33,450 nt of DNA from Caldilineaceae bacterium bin5 (GTDB lineage Bacteria; Chloroflexota; Anaerolineae; Caldilineales; Caldilineaceae). The position numbers and the translations under genes are program-made. Under the pieces are notes generated by a model, which ran no database searches, was not told where the DNA came from, and saw only the letters and a list, made by a program, of their open reading frames with translations. Below are positions 8,062 to 15,395 of this stretch, piece after piece; the first letter of the stretch is position 1; every line of letters begins with the position of its first letter. The stretch is taken from contig MPML01000059.1 of NCBI GenBank assembly GCA_002238445.1, forward strand, positions 1 to 33,450. Direction: 5' to 3'.

Positions 8062-9048
8062 ATGAATGAAAATCAGACAGAGGCCCCTGTACGAGTGGAC
8101 CGCGTCCGGCAAGTCGCGGTCATCGGGGCCGGTACAATCGGCGCAAGTTGGGCAGCCTGCTTCCTGGCGAATGGGCTCGACGTAACAGTTGTCGACCCTG
8201 TCCGCGATAGAGAGGAACTGCGACGCGCCATCGACGCAATGTTGCCCGCGCTTGAGAATCTTGGTTTTCGGACAGACACTGACTCCCGCGGGATTGAATT
8301 GCTGACGCAGATCGGCGGGGAACTGGCCGAGACCCAATTTGTGCAGGAGAGCGTCCCTGAACGCCTGGCGGTGAAACGGGAGACGCTGCGCGAACTGGAG
8401 ACCGTTATCGGCCCGCAAGTAATCGTGAGCAGCAGCAGCACCGCGATGGTGCCCTCGGACATTCAGGCGGAAGCCAGGTACCCGCAAAGGGTGATCGTGG
8501 GCCACCCTTTCAATCCACCCCACCTGATCCCTCTAGTGGAGATTTCCGGCGGCAAGCTGACCGCGCCGCACGTGTTGGACTGGGCGCTCGCGTTTTATCA
8601 GGCCATCGGCAAGGCCCCGGTGCTGATGAAGAAGGAGGCCTACGGGCACATTGCCAACCGCCTTGCCGCCGCGCTGTTTCGCGAGGCGATCCATCTGGTG
8701 GCCGAGGGTTTCACAACCGTGGAAGGCATCGACGAGGTCATAACCCAGGGCCCCGGCCTGCGCTGGGCGCTGCAGGGACCCTTCACCACCTATCACCTGG
8801 CAGGGGGCCCAGAGGGAATCGCCCACTACATGCGCCATCTGGGGCCAACTCAGGAAGCGCGCTGGCGTACCCTGGGCGAACCGCAACTTACTGACGACCT
8901 TGTCGCGCAGTTAGTCAGGGAGGTCCAGGAGTCCGTCGCCGGACTTTCGATAGCGCAACTCGCCCGAATCCGCGACACAGGGCTAGTTGAACTTCACAGA
9001 CTCAAGGAAGGCCTGCCTGCCGAACCTTCCAACATCACTGACAGTTGA
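8062..9048 (+). CDS. 3-hydroxyacyl-CoA dehydrogenase family, carnitine-dehydrogenase-like
   Basis: This is an NAD-dependent oxidoreductase of the 3-hydroxyacyl-CoA dehydrogenase superfamily. The Rossmann motif is GAGTIG (22-27), with Asp45 after the second strand as the NAD-ribose acidic residue. The catalytic pair is His148 in VGHPFNPP and Glu160 in LVEISGG. The C-terminal domain contains GPGLRWALQGPF followed by HLAGGPEGIAHYM, a pattern I associate with L-carnitine dehydrogenase/lambda-crystallin relatives rather than with beta-oxidation enzymes. Length (328) fits single-domain family members. ATG 8062 has only a weak GAGAA upstream. No beta-oxidation genes are adjacent; substrate assignment is inference. 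Confidence 0.85.
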   Translation: MNENQTEAPVRVDRVRQVAVIGAGTIGASWAACFLANGLDVTVVDPVRDREELRRAIDAMLPALENLGFRTDTDSRGIELLTQIGGELAETQFVQESVPERLAVKRETLRELETVIGPQVIVSSSSTAMVPSDIQAEARYPQRVIVGHPFNPPHLIPLVEISGGKLTAPHVLDWALAFYQAIGKAPVLMKKEAYGHIANRLAAALFREAIHLVAEGFTTVEGIDEVITQGPGLRWALQGPFTTYHLAGGPEGIAHYMRHLGPTQEARWRTLGEPQLTDDLVAQLVREVQESVAGLSIAQLARIRDTGLVELHRLKEGLPAEPSNITDS

Positions 9049-9072
9049 AATCTCCTGGCGTACTGTCGGCCA

Positions 9073-10485
9073 TCACGATACTTTTTCGTGCGGCTCGTCG
9101 CCCAATTCCATCTGTAGCCGCTTCAACTCGGACTTGAGTTCATCGATCAGTTCGGCGTTAGCGGGGTCATCATATAGGTTCACCATCTCCTGCGGATCGT
9201 CTTCGAGGTCGAACAGTTCCCATTCCGGCTCAGTAGACGCATCTATCGCGCCGGCGCTCCCCAGTGCCTCCCCATAGTAATGGATCAGCTTATGGCGCTC
9301 GGTGCGGATTCCGTAGTGCGCCGGGATGTTGAAGTGGGCCAGGTGCATCCAATAGCGGTAGTACATCGAGGTACGCCAGTCAGACGGCACACTCCCTTCG
9401 GCGAGCGGGCGCAGGCTTCGCCCCTGCATGTCCCGAGGAACACCCGCGCCAGCGAAGTCCAGAATGGTCGGCGCAAAGTCTACATTGAGTGCAATACGAT
9501 CGCTCACTGTTCCGGCGTGAATGGCGCGCGGATAGCGCATCAGAAAAGGGATACGAATCGACTCTTCGTACATGAACCGCTTGTCATACCAACCGTGATC
9601 TCCCAGAAAGAAACCGTGATCCGATGTGTAGATGACAATCGTGTCGTCGGTCAACTGGTTCTCGTCCAGGAAGTCCAGCAGGCGGCCTGCATTCTCGTCG
9701 ATTGAAGCCACGCACCGCAAGTAGTTGCGCATGAAGCTCTGATAGTTCCACGCCTTCTGCTCCTCGGCAGACAGCCCGGCGGGAACAGGATCGGGAACGT
9801 GATTCTTCAAGTGCATCAGCTCAACCTTTTCCGTCGCCATACTGGCCGCAGCCGCCCGATTTTCGTAGTTGTCGTGAAAAGTGGCTGGCTCTGGAATGGG
9901 GTTGTCCGTAAACAGAGCCCTGTCCTTGGGATTGGGTTGGAAGGGATCGTGGGGGGCTTTGTGCGCACAAACAAGAAAGAATGGGCGCTCGGTGTCCCGA
10001 GTCGCCAGCCACCCGAGCGCCTTATCGGTTAAGACGTCAGTCACATATCCGCTCTCCGTGATCGGCTGGCCCATCTCAGTCAGTTCAGGGTCGTAGTATT
10101 TTCCCTGTCCTGGCAGGACACTCCAGAAATCGTAACCGGCGGGGTCGCTATGGCCGCTGTGCCCCAGATGCCATTTGCCCACGAACGCGGTCTGGTAGCC
10201 GGCATCATTCAGCAGCATCCCGACCGTCGTCTCCTGCGTCTGGTCAATGACATCGTTAAGTGTCTTTATGCCGGTTGTATGGCTGTATTTTCCCGTGTGA
10301 ACGGACGCCCGTGCCGGCGTGCAGATGGCATTCGTGCAGAAACAGCGGTCCAGCCGCAGCCCTTCGTCAGCAATTCTGTCGAGGTTTGGCGTACTGTTCA
10401 GCTTGCTGCCGTATGTGGAAAACGCGGCCGGCGCGTGATCATCGGCCATGATCAGAAGAATATTGGGGCGGCGGTATTCGGTCAT
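9073..10485 (-). CDS. Type I (formylglycine-dependent) sulfatase, cytosolic
   Basis: This enzyme hydrolyses sulfate esters, probably on a sugar. The 470-residue product starts NILLIMADDHAP with the metal-binding Asp15/Asp16. The sulfatase signature CTPAR has Cys55 to be converted to formylglycine, followed by ASVHTGKYSH. Further core pieces are GKWHLGHSG and TSDHGFFLGDHGWYDKR. An in-frame TGA just upstream of ATG 10485 fixes the start, so no signal peptide can exist; most catabolic sulfatases are exported, so a cytosolic location is notable. It lies downstream of a sugar ABC transporter on the same strand, suggesting that a sulfated saccharide is imported and desulfated inside. GAGG eight bases upstream is the likely ribosome binding site. 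Confidence 0.92.
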   Translation of the reverse strand: MTEYRRPNILLIMADDHAPAAFSTYGSKLNSTPNLDRIADEGLRLDRCFCTNAICTPARASVHTGKYSHTTGIKTLNDVIDQTQETTVGMLLNDAGYQTAFVGKWHLGHSGHSDPAGYDFWSVLPGQGKYYDPELTEMGQPITESGYVTDVLTDKALGWLATRDTERPFFLVCAHKAPHDPFQPNPKDRALFTDNPIPEPATFHDNYENRAAAASMATEKVELMHLKNHVPDPVPAGLSAEEQKAWNYQSFMRNYLRCVASIDENAGRLLDFLDENQLTDDTIVIYTSDHGFFLGDHGWYDKRFMYEESIRIPFLMRYPRAIHAGTVSDRIALNVDFAPTILDFAGAGVPRDMQGRSLRPLAEGSVPSDWRTSMYYRYWMHLAHFNIPAHYGIRTERHKLIHYYGEALGSAGAIDASTEPEWELFDLEDDPQEMVNLYDDPANAELIDELKSELKRLQMELGDEPHEKVS

Positions 10486-10512
10486 GGCTAGGCCTCATCT
10501 TTGTTAAGAAAG

Positions 10513-10544
10513 CGCCCCCAAGCAGTGTGGACTGCAAGGGGGCG
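10513..10544 (-). terminator. Perfect two-part hairpin between binding protein and sulfatase genes
   Basis: The arms CGCCCCC/GGGGGCG enclose symmetrical AA/AA bulges and an inner GCAGT/ACTGC stem with a GTGG loop, so 12 base pairs form over 32 bases. On the minus strand it is followed by CTTTCTTAAC, only a weak U tract. It lies between the binding-protein stop (10665) and the sulfatase start (10485). It may therefore be an attenuator or mRNA-stabilising element rather than a full stop. Confidence 0.55.
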
Positions 10545-10664
10545 AGGATGTTGTTCTGCAACCAGACTCAAACTGGTTTGCTGAATTGCTGCTCTGTCAA
10601 TCGCATAAGGAACGGCTTCCCTCCAACGTTCTGACTGCGGCCAGGCTAAGAATCGCGGCCAGGA

Positions 10665-12014
10665 TCAAGCGTCGGCCAACAGTTCATCTACCTCTGGCTT
10701 GACCGCGTTGGCGGCTTCCTCAACTGTGCGGTCGCCCAGCCAGACCAACTCAAACGCGGACGTAAGCGCCGTGTTGATCTGCGCCCGGCTCTTGTGTTGC
10801 CACACCGGTACACCAAATTCGTCGATGCGGTCCATGTAGAACTCTACAAATGTATCGGGCACGTCGATCTGATCCAGCACATACTTGGACGTCGAGCGGC
10901 GGGCGTTAATGATGCCCCTCTTTGCCCAGTGGCTGTGCGCCTCGTCGGTCGCGTTGAACTTAACCCACTCCCACGCCTCTTCAGGGTGCGGGCTCTCGCT
11001 GGGGATTGAGAACGCGGACCCGCCGACATTGAGAGTGTGAACGCCGTTGGGGCCTCCCATCGGGTACGGCGAGATCTCCCACACGAATGAACCGTCGAAC
11101 TGGTCGATGATGCCGGGGAAGGACGAAATCATGGCCGAACTGCCCGATACGAACAAATTGCCCAAACCCTCGATCAAGTCGGCCGAAGGATGAACATTGT
11201 GTGTCTGAATGGCGTCCAGATACCAGTTGAGAAACTCCATTGTTGCTTCAGAGTTGACGATACACTCGGTTTCGTCTTCATTAAAGATGTCCGTTCCCCA
11301 CGCAACCGCCTGCGGGCGAATCTCGTTGACCCAATTGTCCACCATGTTTGACATTCCCCAGACTGTCACCTCCCGCTTGTTGAATCCGTCATCCTGGGGG
11401 TGGTTCCCGCCTCGGTCCGTTGTCAAGGTTAGGCTGGACTCCAGCAAGTCGGCATATGTTGTGCCTACACCTGGTCCAGACAGTCCGGCCTCTTCATGAA
11501 GATTGCGGTTGTACCATATGCCCTGTACGCCCACATCCCAACTACTCCCGTACTGACCGCCATCGAAAGTAAACAGTCCCCACACCGAACTGTACCAGTC
11601 ATCCGGGAATTCGGGCGTAGCGTCAATGCGGGGATTCAAGTCTTCGATCACACCAAGTACGGCGTGGGGCCGCACCCAGGCAGTATGTGTCCACGCGGCA
11701 TCGGGCGGCGAGCCGGACGCGTAGAGCGTGTTCAGCTTAGTCCAATAATCTCCCCAGCCCAGAGGTTGCCCCTCGACACTGATTGCGCCACCGTTCTGTT
11801 CGGCAAATACTGCCGCCAGTTCATCCATCAAGTCGCCCCAAGCCCATGTCATTGACGTAATCGTCACCGGCTCCATTGCTTGCCCTGCGCCGGCGCCACT
11901 GTCACCCTCGGCTGACCCTGCCGGCATTTGCTGACAAGCGGCTAGTGCCACCATGGAACCAGCACCCAACCCCGCGTTACGGAGAAATCTTCGACGGCTA
12001 ATCTGATTCGACAT
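10665..12014 (-). CDS. Sugar ABC transporter binding protein, Tat lipoprotein
   Basis: This is the extracellular solute-binding protein (family 1) of a CUT1-type sugar importer. The start is taken at ATG 12014, where AGGA precedes it and the product begins with a Tat signal SRRRFL (6-11) and a lipobox LAAC with Cys27. The frame runs open for 121 more codons upstream, but that part has no signal-like start. The mature 449-residue protein contains typical features such as VEGQPLGWGDYWTKLNTLYA and a C-terminal EEAWEWVKF segment. Tat export implies folding before secretion. It follows both permease genes on the same strand and precedes the sulfatase. The substrate is unknown; the neighbouring sulfatase suggests a sulfated sugar. 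Confidence 0.9.
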   Translation of the reverse strand: MSNQISRRRFLRNAGLGAGSMVALAACQQMPAGSAEGDSGAGAGQAMEPVTITSMTWAWGDLMDELAAVFAEQNGGAISVEGQPLGWGDYWTKLNTLYASGSPPDAAWTHTAWVRPHAVLGVIEDLNPRIDATPEFPDDWYSSVWGLFTFDGGQYGSSWDVGVQGIWYNRNLHEEAGLSGPGVGTTYADLLESSLTLTTDRGGNHPQDDGFNKREVTVWGMSNMVDNWVNEIRPQAVAWGTDIFNEDETECIVNSEATMEFLNWYLDAIQTHNVHPSADLIEGLGNLFVSGSSAMISSFPGIIDQFDGSFVWEISPYPMGGPNGVHTLNVGGSAFSIPSESPHPEEAWEWVKFNATDEAHSHWAKRGIINARRSTSKYVLDQIDVPDTFVEFYMDRIDEFGVPVWQHKSRAQINTALTSAFELVWLGDRTVEEAANAVKPEVDELLADA

Positions 12015-12073
12015 TCTTTCCTCTCCTATATCGTAGTGAATAAAAGTGTGAAAGTCTGCTGACTGCAACTGCT

Positions 12074-12934
12074 TTACCCCTTTACGCCTGTAAACACGAC
12101 ACCTTGAATGAAAAAACGCTGTCCAAAGTAAAAGACAAGCAGCACCGGAACCATAGTAACCGTTGCCGCCGCCATCATCATCTCCCATTCGACAGTATAT
12201 TGGTCCTGGAACAGGCGCAAACCCAGAGCCAAAGTGTATTTTTTCTGGTCGAACAGATAGATGAGAGGCACAAGAAAACTTTGCCAGCGATTCTGCACGA
12301 TGAATATGACGACCGTCATCAATGCGGCCTTGGACAGGGGAAGAATAATTCTCCAGTAGACACCGAAACGGCTGCAACCGTCGATGATGGCGGCATCGTC
12401 AAGTTCGGGAGAAATGGTCATGAAATACTGCCGCAACAGGAAGATGTTAAAGGCGCTGCCCCCAAAAAATGCTGGAACAACGAGCGGGAGATAAGTATCC
12501 AGCCACTTTAGTTCACGAAACAGAATGAACTGGGGAATCATTATGACCTGAAAAGGCAGCATCAGAGTCGTCAGAACCAGTACAAACATGAAGTTGCGGC
12601 CGCGCCAACGCAATCGGGCAAAAGCAAATGCCGCCAAAGAGCCGGAGAGCGTCGCCCCTACTACCGCCAAAGCAGTGATCTGGGCCGTATTCAGAATGAA
12701 CCGCCCAAAAGGCAGGATAGTCAACGCGTTGGGATAGTTCGCCCAGACTATCGGATTAGGGATCCATACAGTCGGAATCTTAAAGACAGCCGCGGGCGTC
12801 TTCAGAGAAGTGGAGACCATCCACAGAAATGGCATCAGAACAACCACCATGCCGATCACCAGGATGGCGTAAATAAACGACATCTTGAAAGCAAGGCTTC
12901 GGCGCTGGCTCTCGCGGATGTATCGCAGGACCAT
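12074..12934 (-). CDS. Sugar ABC transporter permease, MalG type
   Basis: This is a membrane subunit of a CUT1 carbohydrate importer. The 286 residues hold about six membrane helices and the EAA-type ATPase-contact loop DDAAIIDGCS (179-188) ending in ILPL (197-200). The start overlaps the stop of the preceding permease by one base (TAATG), indicating coupling. No ATP-binding subunit is encoded in the operon; CUT1 systems often share a common MsmK/UgpC-type ATPase encoded elsewhere. Confidence 0.92.
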   Translation of the reverse strand: MVLRYIRESQRRSLAFKMSFIYAILVIGMVVVLMPFLWMVSTSLKTPAAVFKIPTVWIPNPIVWANYPNALTILPFGRFILNTAQITALAVVGATLSGSLAAFAFARLRWRGRNFMFVLVLTTLMLPFQVIMIPQFILFRELKWLDTYLPLVVPAFFGGSAFNIFLLRQYFMTISPELDDAAIIDGCSRFGVYWRIILPLSKAALMTVVIFIVQNRWQSFLVPLIYLFDQKKYTLALGLRLFQDQYTVEWEMMMAAATVTMVPVLLVFYFGQRFFIQGVVFTGVKG

Positions 12935-13887
12935 TATTCAGCTTCCCTCACTTCGCCTTCGTAGTAGACCCAGACCGCGGAAGAGCGGATTATCAGCAAG
13001 GTCAACACCATGATGTAGACGAACAATACCCAGGCTAACCCGGATGCATAGCCCATTCGGAAGAACTCGAAGCCGTTTCTGAACAAATACAGCATGACAA
13101 ACAGGCTGGCATTTCCGGGGCCGCCCTGCGTCATGATGAACGGGCCGGCGAACTCCTGCAGCGCGTCAATCATGCCGATGACCAGTTGAAAAAAGAGAAC
13201 AGGTGAAATCATCGGCAGTGTGATCTTCCAGAACTGCACCCAATCGCTGGCCCCATCGACCTCGGCGGCTTCATAGAGTTCGTTCGGCACACCCTGCAGA
13301 CCAGCCAAATATATGATGATGCCGGCGCCGACGCCCCAAAGACTCATCAACACAAAGGAGGCCAGCACGGTACGAGTGTCCGTCAGCCAGTAGGGTCCCT
13401 CGATACCAATGAGACTGAGTGCGCGGTTCAATAGCCCAAAATCACCGTTGAGAATCAGTAGCCACACCATCGCCACCGCCACGCCGCTGACCGTTGCCGG
13501 CAGATAGTACACGGTGCGAATGAATGCCAAACCCCGTACTTTGGCGTTCAAAAGCAGTGCCACCAAGACGCCCAGCATGATGCGTAAGGGCACGGAAGTT
13601 ACGGAGTATATTGTGGTTACCTTGAATGCCTGAAAGAAGTTGGGATCATCGGCGGCCATCTCAATGTAATTGCCCAGCCCGATGAACTTTGGCGGCGTGA
13701 ACATGCGCCATTCTGTCAGGGAAAGACCCAGAGAAGCCAGCATCGGCCCCAGTTGAAAAGCAAGGAATCCAATGATCCAGGGCAAGACTAGCAACCACGC
13801 CAGCCGCTCCTCCCCGTTCAGGTGATACCAATTCCTTTTCTGCTTTCGCGTAGATAAAGTGGCAATGTTTTCCTGAAAGGTCGCCAT
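12934..13887 (-). CDS. Sugar ABC transporter permease, MalF/UgpA type
   Basis: This is the partner membrane subunit of the CUT1 importer. I choose ATG 13887 (317 residues) because GGAG lies seven bases upstream; an upstream GTG at 13923 would add 12 residues without a ribosome binding site. The sequence has a first helix at about 30-50 (LAWLLVLPWIIGFLAFQLGP), further helices, and the EAA loop ELYEAAEVDGASDW leading to ITLPMISP. It is the first gene of the minus-strand operon permease, permease, binding protein, sulfatase. Confidence 0.92.
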   Translation of the reverse strand: MATFQENIATLSTRKQKRNWYHLNGEERLAWLLVLPWIIGFLAFQLGPMLASLGLSLTEWRMFTPPKFIGLGNYIEMAADDPNFFQAFKVTTIYSVTSVPLRIMLGVLVALLLNAKVRGLAFIRTVYYLPATVSGVAVAMVWLLILNGDFGLLNRALSLIGIEGPYWLTDTRTVLASFVLMSLWGVGAGIIIYLAGLQGVPNELYEAAEVDGASDWVQFWKITLPMISPVLFFQLVIGMIDALQEFAGPFIMTQGGPGNASLFVMLYLFRNGFEFFRMGYASGLAWVLFVYIMVLTLLIIRSSAVWVYYEGEVREAE

Positions 13888-13935
13888 CAACCGCTCCAAT
13901 TTCAACCAGGATAGAAGGAGCACAGTGGGGATCTA

Positions 13936-13956
13936 GGCTTGACAAGACTCCAAGCC
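13936..13956. promoter_or_regulatory. Inverted repeat in the leader, possible operator
   Basis: GGCTTG (13936-13941) and CAAGCC (13951-13956) form a perfect 6-base inverted repeat with a 9-base gap. It lies between the predicted promoter and the start of the sugar-transporter operon. This could be an operator for a regulator such as a LacI/GntR protein or a leader hairpin; no regulator gene is adjacent. Confidence 0.25.
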
Positions 13957-13979
13957 GAGCTAAGAGGTGGTTGGACGGG

Positions 13980-14008
13980 AAGATACTATAACGCTGGGTG
14001 AATGTCAA
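13980..14008 (-). promoter_or_regulatory. Promoter of sugar transporter-sulfatase operon
   Basis: On the minus strand TTGACA (14003-14008) is followed by a 17-base spacer and TATCTT (13980-13985). The -35 is perfect and the -10 matches in four of six bases. Transcription would start about 90 bases before the permease ATG at 13887. Confidence 0.5.
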
Positions 14009-14043
14009 ACTTAGAGGCTGGATCGGGAGGCTCGGCAATCGAC

Positions 14044-14071
14044 TTGTCAATAATTGTGGTCTTCATAATTA
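14044..14071 (+). promoter_or_regulatory. Possible promoter of the divergent aminotransferase gene
   Basis: TTGTCA (14044-14049), a 16-base spacer and TAATTA (14066-14071) lie about 100 bases upstream of the gene at 14169. The surrounding sequence is AT-rich relative to the window. The match is modest, so this is tentative. Confidence 0.3.
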
Positions 14072-14168
14072 CTGCCAAGGACCCCCATGCGTTGCCACAT
14101 GCATAGGATTCGAGTAGAATTCCAGCGACTATTCTGTACCCAATACCACACGATCAGCGAGACTTTCA

Positions 14169-15341
14169 GTGTACCCAGCCACCCGCACAACCAACTTCAA
14201 CCAGTCAATGATCCGCGAAATGACCCGGCTGGCAATGCAACACGATGCCATAAACTTGAGCCAGGGCTTCCCTGATTTCGACCCGCCTGAAGCAATTGTC
14301 AATGCCGCAATTGAGGCGATCCGCGGCACGGCCAACCAGTACACAGTTACATGGGGCTATCCTCCCCTGCGACAGGCCTTGTCGGAACAGTATACGGGCC
14401 AACTGGGCTGGACAGTAGACCCCGACGTTCACATCTGTGTCGTTTGCGGTGTGACCGAAGGAATTACCACCACGCTCCTTGCCCTGCTCAACCCTGGCGA
14501 CGAACTGATCATCCTCGAGCCAGGGCACGAGAACTTTCGCCCGTCAGCGCTGTTGGCCGACGCCGTGGCAGTGCCGGTAGTCCTGGAAGCGCCCGACTAC
14601 AGGATCGACGCTGACCGCCTGGAAGCCGCGGTCACCCCTCGGACCCGTGCCCTGCTTCTCAATACGCCCCACAACCCAACCGGCCGTGTTTTCGATGACG
14701 AAGAAATGCAAGTTCTGGTCGACTTTACCAACCGCCATGACCTCATCCTCATCACCGACGAAATCTACGATCGCATTCTCTACGACGATCACATTCACAC
14801 TTCGCCCGGCAGCCGGGAAGGTCTCATTGAACGCACAGTTACCATCGGCGGGCTGGGCAAGAGCTTCGCGGTCACAGGCTGGCGATTGGGCTACGTGATA
14901 GCCCGCGAACCCCTGGCCGCTGCCATCCGCACCGTCCACGACTACTCGACGATCTGCGCGCCTACACCATTGCAGGCCGCCGCCGCCGTCGCCCTCGATC
15001 AGCCGAGCGACTACTGGTCGCAAATGCGTGAGGACTATGGCGAGCGCCGAGAGTTAATGCTGGCTATGTTGCAAAATGCCGGCTTCCGCCCGGTCAGGCC
15101 TGAAGGCTCATACTATACAATGGCGGACTACACCGGCATTGCCGCGCCGCAGGCAGAGTGGGACTCGCACCGCTTCGCCCGCTGGCTGACGACCGAGGTT
15201 GGCGTGGCTTCCGTTGCCGGTATCAACTTCTATACACGCGACCGTGAAAAGTACGGCGAGGGGATAATACGGTTTGCCTTTGCCAAACGGCTTGAGACAT
15301 TGCACGAAGCTGGGCGGCGACTGGCAACGTTCGGAGGTTAA
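14169..15341 (+). CDS. PLP aminotransferase, methionine/kynurenine aminotransferase-like
   Basis: This is a class I fold-type PLP enzyme of 390 residues. It begins with the family-typical INLSQGFPDFDPPE segment (28-41). It then shows QYTVTWGYPPLR, NPTG (169-172), DEIY (197-200) with the PLP Asp, and the Schiff-base Lys231 in GLGKSFAVTGWRLGY. This order of motifs resembles kynurenine-oxoglutarate/methionine aminotransferases and aspartate aminotransferase homologs. Translation is taken from GTG 14169, which keeps the expected N-terminal arm; the first ATG is 13 codons further in. The gene is monocistronic and divergent from the sugar operon, converging on the glycosyltransferase gene with a 54-base gap. 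Exact substrate unknown. Confidence 0.85.
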   Translation: MYPATRTTNFNQSMIREMTRLAMQHDAINLSQGFPDFDPPEAIVNAAIEAIRGTANQYTVTWGYPPLRQALSEQYTGQLGWTVDPDVHICVVCGVTEGITTTLLALLNPGDELIILEPGHENFRPSALLADAVAVPVVLEAPDYRIDADRLEAAVTPRTRALLLNTPHNPTGRVFDDEEMQVLVDFTNRHDLILITDEIYDRILYDDHIHTSPGSREGLIERTVTIGGLGKSFAVTGWRLGYVIAREPLAAAIRTVHDYSTICAPTPLQAAAAVALDQPSDYWSQMREDYGERRELMLAMLQNAGFRPVRPEGSYYTMADYTGIAAPQAEWDSHRFARWLTTEVGVASVAGINFYTRDREKYGEGIIRFAFAKRLETLHEAGRRLATFGG

Positions 15342-15395
15342 CAGACGAATCCCCCTTGATGTACGGGTAATGAGCCCACTGGAAATAACATCGTC

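Noticed and set aside
12015..12377. Upstream extension of the sugar-binding protein to 570 residues
   Set aside because: The added 121 residues lack a signal and bury the Tat motif; ATG 12014 has a good ribosome binding site and places the Tat lipoprotein signal at the N terminus.
13888..13923. GTG start at 13923 for the MalF-type permease
   Set aside because: No ribosome binding site precedes it, while ATG 13887 has GGAG at good spacing.
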